In this document: positions 57,006-64,000 of the stretch, piece after piece
Numbering within the stretch: position 1 is the stretch's first letter
Layout: the number at the start of each line of letters is the position of its first letter
Source of the DNA: Microvelia longipes
Taxonomy: Eukaryota > Arthropoda > Insecta > Hemiptera > Veliidae
Assembly (NCBI GenBank): GCA_018340805.1
Contig: JACMZG010001863.1
Span: 26,615,690-26,679,689, forward strand
DNA: 64,000 nt
Direction: 5' to 3'
Position numbers and translations under genes: made by a program
Notes under the pieces: generated by a model
Told to the model about the DNA's origin: nothing
The model's input: only the letters and a program-made list of their open reading frames with translations
Databases searched by the model: none

Positions 57006-60000
57006 TCAAGCCATTGTAATATTAGATATGGAACTATTAGAAATAGTTTCACAGTATGAATATTTAGGGTAATTGTAAAAATATCTAGGTTCTGTTATTT
57101 CAGCGTATAAAGAGGGTTCAGTGATATCATCTCTAACAGTTGAATATGGGAGATCATTGTTACCTATAGTAACTCTAGTTTTATACAAAGGTTTCTTCAT
57201 TCTATTACGTTCTTGTCTTAGAGGATAATTGCTTTCAGAGAAGAAAGAATCTACAATTTCAGATGATATTTCTGAAGAGGTATCATTGATAAAAATTTTA
57301 GTTTTAAATGAGGGTTGGACATGAGTGAAAGAAGGTTTGACTATGTCTTCTTCATCTGGTACTTTGGAATATATATGTTCAGGAGGCGGTGGAAGAGGTC
57401 TTGAAGGTTTTTTGGATTCAACACTTTTAGTTAATCGAGGTGCTGAATATCTAAAAGAGGCTGATTTAACTGTCTTCTTGTCAGCTAATGAAATTTTCCT
57501 TTCTCTCTTAGGAAAAATATGGTGGATTACTTTCATTTGACGAGTCCATTGTTGCCAATTTTCATGACAGTATCTCAATGCCGACTGCACTTTTTCTGAT
57601 TGGTATAATCTTCTTTCTTCAGACGATTTACAGTTGGGTCTCATAACAAATAGTTTTGAATTCATGTCTATTTCAAGTAGACGAAATTGACCTGAATCTT
57701 TGGGCAAAACACAACCTATAATCACTTCTTCTCTTTTGTAGGTCTCGAGAAGAAGTGAACCTGTAAAAACAAAACAAGATAATTAGTTTTATCTATAAAA
57801 ATCAATGTTAGAGAAAATTTTAATTTCAAATTAATTTTTATTTTCAAAATTTTATATCAGCATGTTATTAACACTTCTGTAATTTGCATTAAGTTTAAAA
57901 TTGCTTGTCATATTTTAGTGACAAATTATATTCCAAAAAGCTAATCATTGCCCCTTGACATAGGGCTATTTTGGCAATTATTTTCAAGATTAATTACTCA
58001 CTATTTAACTTAGAGAATTTTTAAGAAACTTCTATATACACACAAACATGCATATTAACACCAATTTTTAGATAACAGAACATAGCTCTTTAGATTAAAT
58101 CATTTATAAAATTAAATATTCTTATCACGAGTTATTTCTTTTTATTTTTAAATCAAGTTTACCTTGTGTTTTGAAACCATTGATTATAGCAACCCTGACT
58201 GGAAGTGGAAATGTCCTGAGTAGTTTGGCCATTTGATATACTCTACTTGTAGTATCTTCTGGGGTTCCACCGCTGACACAGTAAAACTGACCAGGTGTTG
58301 ACACTGGGATGTAAACAACCTGTGTAAACATATAAAAAAAATTATGTCACAGCTAGGATAATATCCTTATTATTATAATGATTATTATTATAATTCCTTA
58401 TTATTATTATTATTATTATTATGAGGGATGGTTTTAAATTGAACGTATATGAAGAAATAAGAGAATGTAAAATTGGAAGAAAAACTATCATGTTTACACC
58501 TTTTTTCTTTTTTAAAGGAAAAGTATTGTACTTGCACTAATAATGTGTATCCCAAATTTCACTTGAATTATCCGTTTTAGGTGTTTCAAGACCTCCTGAG
58601 CGGTTTTAACAAAGTTTTTTGTCTGTCTTTTTCTGTTATCATTGTAACTTTCAGTGACAATAATGACTCAACTAAAATTTTAAAAATTCATAAAAAATAT
58701 TTTGATTGATTTGAAAGTTACCACACATGTAGTCATGTATAAGACTAATGTGCCAAATTTCATCTGATTATTTCTGTTAAATTGAAAAATTCCACGTTTG
58801 TGTGATTTTATAAGCACATTGTATGCAAGTTTCTAGTTTAGCAACTAAAGACCAAACATGCTTTTTTATTAATTTCTTCATTTTTTCTATTTTAATTGGT
58901 GTGACTAAAGTGTAAACTTTTAAAATTTATGGCTGAATTACATATCATTTAATAAAAAATACAATGTTTACTTCAATCAGTTACTAGGCAGCAGGTCTTC
59001 CAGTTAATATAATTGAGTCCTTAATTTGCCTATGAATCCATAAGCCATTCATCAGCAACTATTATCGTCTTTATAAAATTATGCCAATAATTGCTAAGAA
59101 GAAGAAGCAAGTCCTGTCACAGAAATAGCCGAGAGACTAGTTTATTCATTTCTTCCGAGAGACTAGTTTAGTTCATCTATTCACCCAACGAGTGCTTTTT
59201 TCTAATTAATGAAATGTCAAAAAATTAAACTTAAAAGAACAGTGGAGAATCAAGCAATTGTATAAATAAGATATAGAACCATCCCTTTCTCTATTGTAAT
59301 TCGTAAATTAAACAAGCAGTATTTAGAGTGTTAAATACACAAAACTGTCTCGCAGGCAGCATGCTTTTTCTTTATCTTGCTTTATTTTTTATAATTTTTT
59401 GTAAATACCTGATCATTAGGAGTTAAGCACTGAGTATATCTGTCATCTGTCTTGGCCAGTAAAGGCCAAGAAAGTCTTTTGCTCTTAGAACTCTGATTAG
59501 CCATGTCCTGATACACTGCAAGCAACCTTAGAACTTGTCCTCTTCTCACTGTTGTTTTTGAATACTGCTGCCTTCTTCCATCTGCAAAAATTTTTGAACA
59601 TTCTCAAAAGAAAGTCTTATTTCTTTAATTAAAAAAAATTTAGAAAAAAGGTAAAAATAATAACTGAGGTTGCTCATATTTACATTTAGATAAAAATTAC
59701 CCCTTAAACAAATTAATCTTTTACAATGACATTGCAGCATGACATTTATGTATCCTTTATTTCACATACGATGCTAATGTAGAGCTGCTTGCTAAAACTT
59801 TCTTTTTTTGACAATTAATAAACAATTTTACTGCCCATTTTAAAAACTCATTGATTCTATTCTACTATACTGAGTACCATCCCCCTCCCACACTGTGAGG
59901 AGGGATGGCACAGAGAGCACTAGAAAATACTTGGAGAGATATATAATGCGTATTAATTAGCCTTATGGGTCAAAGGGAAACCTTGCTCAGTCACCATTTT

Positions 60001-61019
60001 TTTAATCACTATCAATCCTCCAAGATGATACTCAATTACTGACTATCACTGATTAAAAAAAGGCTACAAAGTTGCATGCAATTCAGGAGATCAGGAGTAT
60101 ACTGATGTCAAAATGATATCGAATCTTGCTTTGCTCTTTGCATAAAGGTGGCTCATATCAGGCCCATATCCAGCCAGAATTTGTACTTTTTGGGACTTGC
60201 ACTAAAAACTACATTTTTAGATAAAGGCAATATTTTTTCAGAGGAGGGGAGGGCGAGCCACTCTCACCTAAGGCCTGCCTTATGCTTTCCCCCAGGACTC
60301 AAAGAGACTAGGGGTCTATACTTAGAGGAAGGATACAACAGATCTTATTGTTCCCTGGGTAGATCTTCATACTATACCTATACATAGGTGACATCATTTT
60401 TCATAATAATTACAATTTCACGTAAATATTACATTATTATTTGACTATTTAGTCTTCAATTAAGTAAAATTAATTTAAAATATGTTTTAATGATTACATA
60501 TCACATATATATTCTATAATTATCTTTGTTGTATATAGTAATTTAATGTAATGCCCCAGAAAAATGCCCGCCTTGTAGGGGTGCATTATAAATATGTGCT
60601 CCGACAGGGGTTGGAAGTCTCTAGTCTCATTCTAGAGAGGCCCTAGTAGGATTAAATACCATTATAGCACCTTACAGAAACCATCACATCTCCATACCCC
60701 TCCTCACTGAGTTATTCAACCTAAGTCCTCCCTCTAAGTATTAGTTTCCATGCCTGGACTACAGTAGTATCCCTGCGACCATAGCCCCTTAGCTACTGAC
60801 CGACACTCAGTTACTTCTAAGAAACCAAGACAAAAATATCATGGAGTGCTTTGAAAATAATTTATATGCAAGTACCTGTAGATGTTCTGTTGACTAAAGT
60901 ATAAGCTGGAATATCTGTGACAGACAGGAATGAAGTAACTTGTGCCTGAACTAATCTCTGTATTGTGGTATAACATCTTGCTTTTATTTGTCCTCTTTCA
61001 GTTACAACGCTCAGCCAAC
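57006..61019 (-). CDS. CABIT-domain protein (serrano/GAREM-like), 3' part
   Basis: Four exons, 5' to 3': 60876-61019, 59409-59581, 58163-58319, 57006-57760. Phases join and the end is TGA at 57006, giving about 409 residues. The first visible exon starts WLSVVTERGQ and ends ..PAYTLVNRTST. The second has RRGQVLRLLAVYQD and the third VVYIPVSTPGQFYCVSGGTP. The fourth begins SLLLETYKREEVIIGCVLP. This alternating short-strand pattern fits a CABIT domain, as in Themis, GAREM and fly serrano. The tail (last about 150 aa) is disordered, with a polyproline SH3-type site (SRPLPPPPEH), YSKVP, and acidic tyrosine sites (SLYAEI, YSYCETI), suggesting an SH2/SH3 adaptor role. At least one N-terminal exon is missing: the 61019 exon needs one upstream base, and no candidate is clear up to 64000. 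AATAAA on this strand near 56842-56837 may be the poly(A) signal. Confidence 0.65.
58555..58800 (+). repeat. R2 repeat in CABIT gene intron
   Basis: CCGTTTTAGGTGTTTCAAGA, GAGCGGTTTTAACAAAGTTT, CAATAATGACTCAACTAAAA, ATGTATAAGACTAATGTGCC. One of the clearest R2 copies. Confidence 0.7.
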
Positions 61020-61127
61020 CTGTTAAATTACACAATAAAATGGTAATTATTGCTGTACAATATTGAAGATGTTAAAGATAAAAATATGAAAAAAACTATT
61101 GTAGAATAGTTAAACCAATTGCAGTTG

Positions 61128-61770
61128 AGAACCTTTTTACATGCGTAGGACATGATCATAGATACGTTGAATAAATCATATATCAAAAATCATAGATAAG
61201 TAAGATAAGTTGTATTTTTGTTATTTAAGAATAATTGGAAGACGAAACATCGAATGGAACAATGAAATCACACCATTTATTAGCAGTTTCCCTAAAGAGT
61301 TCTCTTATTAAAGAGCTTAAAAAAGTAAGTTCAAAAATAATCCTCAAAATGTTTTGGCACCTTTCAAAATTCCAGGTTTTTAAACGCTTAAATACTTTAA
61401 ATTACTCTCGATTACAATAATATATATAATACCTTCCAGATATACCTTATAAATGAATAAAATTAATAAATCTTTAAAAATTTCTAGTTCTAAACTTAAA
61501 GTAAACAAACTTAATATCAAAATATTTTGGCGCATCTTCTAATCTTAATCTTTTTTTAGAACTTTACATCGTTGCATTAATAAATAATTAATGCTTAATT
61601 AATCTAAATTAGATTTTTATTTATATTAGATTTTATTATATAAATCTATCAATTTATTAACCTTTTTACGTGCATAAATTTTATTTTTATTATTTGTGAA
61701 AATTGGAGGACCTGATATTGAATGAACCAATGAAATCACACCATTTATAAGCAGTTTCCCTCTCCCCTAT
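61128..61770 (+). repeat. Two direct repeats, about 110-170 bp each
   Basis: 61128-61300 and 61658-61770 share AACCTTTTTAC.TGC at the start, ATTGGA.GAC, then AATGAAATCACACCATTTAT and AGCAGTTTCCCT at the end. Confidence 0.7.
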
Positions 61771-62596
61771 TGTTCAGTAGATCGTACTCAGTTTGCGTCG
61801 GGATTTTTGATGTGTAAGGACGAATTCTTAATCGATGAGTTTTATCTTCAGAGATTTGTCTTATCTATGTAATTAGTTTAATAAGTAGTTATTTTTAATT
61901 GAACTTAGTTTGTAGCATGCCCTTATTTAATGGTGTATTGCTTAAAATCTGCAGAAAATGTTTAAAGTAGAAAGCAGCCAAGCTGTGAAGCGTCATGAAT
62001 GTGAGTGAAGTTGCTAATTGCCGTTATTAACTCATACTTTTAACTTTATTATGTGATCAACCCATATTTTCATGTAGCTAATAGCATTTGTTATGTTTCT
62101 CAATTAAATATCTTTGATGCATGCATACTACTTTCTTGCATCAAGTTTTCTCCTAGAGCAAATAAAATGGCGACCATACTTGGGTTAAGTGTTGACCTTG
62201 ATCTTAAAGTTTTAACCCTTGGCCTAATTTTCACCATGTTATAGAAGTTTCCAAAGGTCATTGACCTCTTTTGTGAGTATCCACTTTTTTATTTTATTTG
62301 TACTTTAATTTAAGTTTTTTTCTTTGCATTTTACGTATTCCTTTCGATTTCTTTAAAATAGTATTTGTCTATACGCATTAAAATAAATTACGTAAATTAT
62401 ATTTTTATAGTAAGTATTAAAATTTACTCATAATTATTTTTTCTAGAATTTTCTGAGAAAAATTTAGCTCTCATAAGTTTGGGGTCATGAAGGAAGGTGG
62501 TTTTTCCTTCTAAAGGGGACTCGCTGAATACATATTGCTAAAGATTTATGGTGCGTATATGTATGTATATATACGCATATTTACGTATTATGTATA

Positions 62597-62663
<67 letters not shown>

Positions 62664-63494
62664 TATAAATATATGTATATATATAAACACAAATATGCTT
62701 ACACGGGTCATGCTGGTCTCCTTCAACGGATTATGTTTAATATTATTCAAGTCACTAATGATTTTAACCTCTTAAAGGTTAAAACCGGCTCTGTTATAAT
62801 CAAATGTTTATTGTGGAGAGTGCTTTCTTAGTATCGGATTATATTGGTTTTAAAAATACTTAAGTTACTCTAGACTCCCTAGTTTCTGCGTTGTCAATTA
62901 TATTCTTAGTTGTGTTGTTGTTTGCTAGCCGTTGTATAATAATTAAGGTCTTTCTTTATTAACAATTTAAGTAAATCTGTTTTGTTATACCGACTTTCAT
63001 TTCCATTTAAGAGGAAAAGTGGAAAACGTATTATAAATCTTAAGCAATCAAATACATTCTGTTTTAAAAATATAAAAATTATAGGTCATCAAAGTCACAT
63101 TGAGTTCATTCTATTCACGAAGTCATTTATCACATTAGTTAAAAAGTGTATTTTTGTTGTTGTTTTGATCTATTACTTAAAATTGATGTTTGCGTAACTC
63201 ACACAGTATGTCGGTTTAGCACCCTCGATAAAAGTACCATGAAAGAACAATTATATTAGGTCACGCTTTTAGGTGTAAAATTACATTAAAATAGATAGAC
63301 AATAAGTTTGCCGCATTACACACCTCACATTACGATTTAGAGAAAAAAATCATCGGTTTCTAATCAATTCGTTACGAGAAGTTATCGACCTTTTTAACCT
63401 CCATTAATTTTTGGCTTTGATTGTACATATTTTTCTTTATTTTAGCATCTTGTAAATAGTGAAATTTAATTATTTGTATTTACGAATTTTCTAA
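61771..63494. other. Non-genic sequence
   Basis: No coding exon is recognised. It contains a (TA)n array (62592-62690) and a decayed ribozyme-like motif (62754-62795: CTAATGA, stem AACC/GGTT, AAAACCGG). Confidence 0.5.
62592..62690. repeat. (TA)n microsatellite
   Basis: A TA array bordered by TATG/TATACG sequence. Confidence 0.9.
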
Positions 63495-64000
63495 GAAAAA
63501 TGAGCTTATGAGATTGAGGTCATATGGGGGGAGGAAGGGGAGGAGGACTTCTTGAAACGGAGGACTCGCCGATCAAGAATATATTTTATCTATCTATGTA
63601 TGTGTGTATGCATGTACGAGATTTTTTGTTCTAGCCGTTTCTATGGGACACGATAACTTTCGGACGCTTTATTGTATAGAAATAAAACTTGGTACGAAAA
63701 TCGTCTTGACGCGAACCGTGATGTTTATGAAGTATTTGTTACGTCATTAACTCGCAATAATGACTCAACAAAATTTGTAAACAATTGCTTAACTTCAAAA
63801 AGTTGTCTGATCAGGATGAAATTTATACACGTGTACTACTAGTATAATGTACACACGATACAACGTAACTGTACGTACACATACAGTTACATTTCATTTA
63901 TTAGCATTTGTTCTGTTAACGATTGACATATATAACATAATGTAAAAAATCATGTTTTCTTGATTAAAACATAAGTGGCAGTATGCCACTTATAGAAACT
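63495..64000 (+). repeat. R1 repeat, near full length, cut by window end
   Basis: In order: AAAAATGAGCTTATGAGATT, GCCGATCAAGAATATATT, GTATGTGTGTATGCATGTAC, CTATGGGACACGATAACTTT, AACTTGGTACGAAAATCG, GTTACGTCATTAACTCGCAA, AATGACTCAACAAAATTT, GATTGACATATATAACATAA, and the AAGTGGCAGTATGCCACTT hairpin at about 63972-63990. Serves as reference for the family. Confidence 0.8.

Noticed and set aside
60541..60840. GC-richer stretch in a CABIT gene intron as an extra exon or SINE
   Set aside because: No open frame with fitting splice sites, and no convincing A/B boxes; possibly an old repeat.

Overview
The window is AT-rich nuclear DNA from an animal, most likely an arthropod. The evidence is spliced genes with GT-AG introns, protein sequences whose closest remembered relatives are insect-like (the TFIIB reads very close to the fly protein), long (TA)n microsatellites, and abundant non-autonomous transposon debris. 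I cannot name the species from sequence alone.

Layout. Positions 1-8190 hold one small two-exon gene fragment (3002-3857, unknown lysine/cysteine-rich protein), repeats and a decayed tyrosine-recombinase fragment. At 8191-17190 (+) lies an eight-exon gene for a TFIIIC subunit (GTF3C5 type). Positions 17191-22110 are repeat-rich intergenic DNA with a hAT element that keeps the end of a transposase. TFIIB lies on the minus strand (22111-29093, seven coding exons). SNW1/SKIP follows on the plus strand (31162-40162, thirteen exons), head-to-head with TFIIB across about 2 kb. For all three genes every exon phase closes and the lengths (477, 315 and 537 aa) fit the families. Positions 40163-46372 are intergenic with SINEs, foldback elements and a minisatellite. 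Two tandem class-A GPCR paralogues follow on the minus strand (46373-48184 and 49323-53278). They share one intron position and phase, and the first carries a one-base frameshift. A CABIT-domain protein gene occupies 57006-61019 (-), with its N-terminal exon(s) not found. The last 3 kb are repeats.

Three of the genes act in basic gene expression: Pol III recruitment (TFIIIC), Pol II initiation (TFIIB) and splicing/transcription co-regulation (SNW1). I see nothing linking them beyond location. The GPCR pair is a local duplication.

The most interesting non-genic signal is a small conserved motif in several foldback elements: CTGATGA, a stem-loop, then GAAAGCYGG. It reads as a hammerhead-ribozyme core, and its flanking stem I and its stem II differ between copies in a way that preserves pairing. 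Other notable items are a large non-coding repeat superfamily ending in an AAGTGGCA/TGCCACTT hairpin, hAT-like elements with matching 8-bp target duplications, tRNA-derived SINEs, and several large inverted repeats inside introns.
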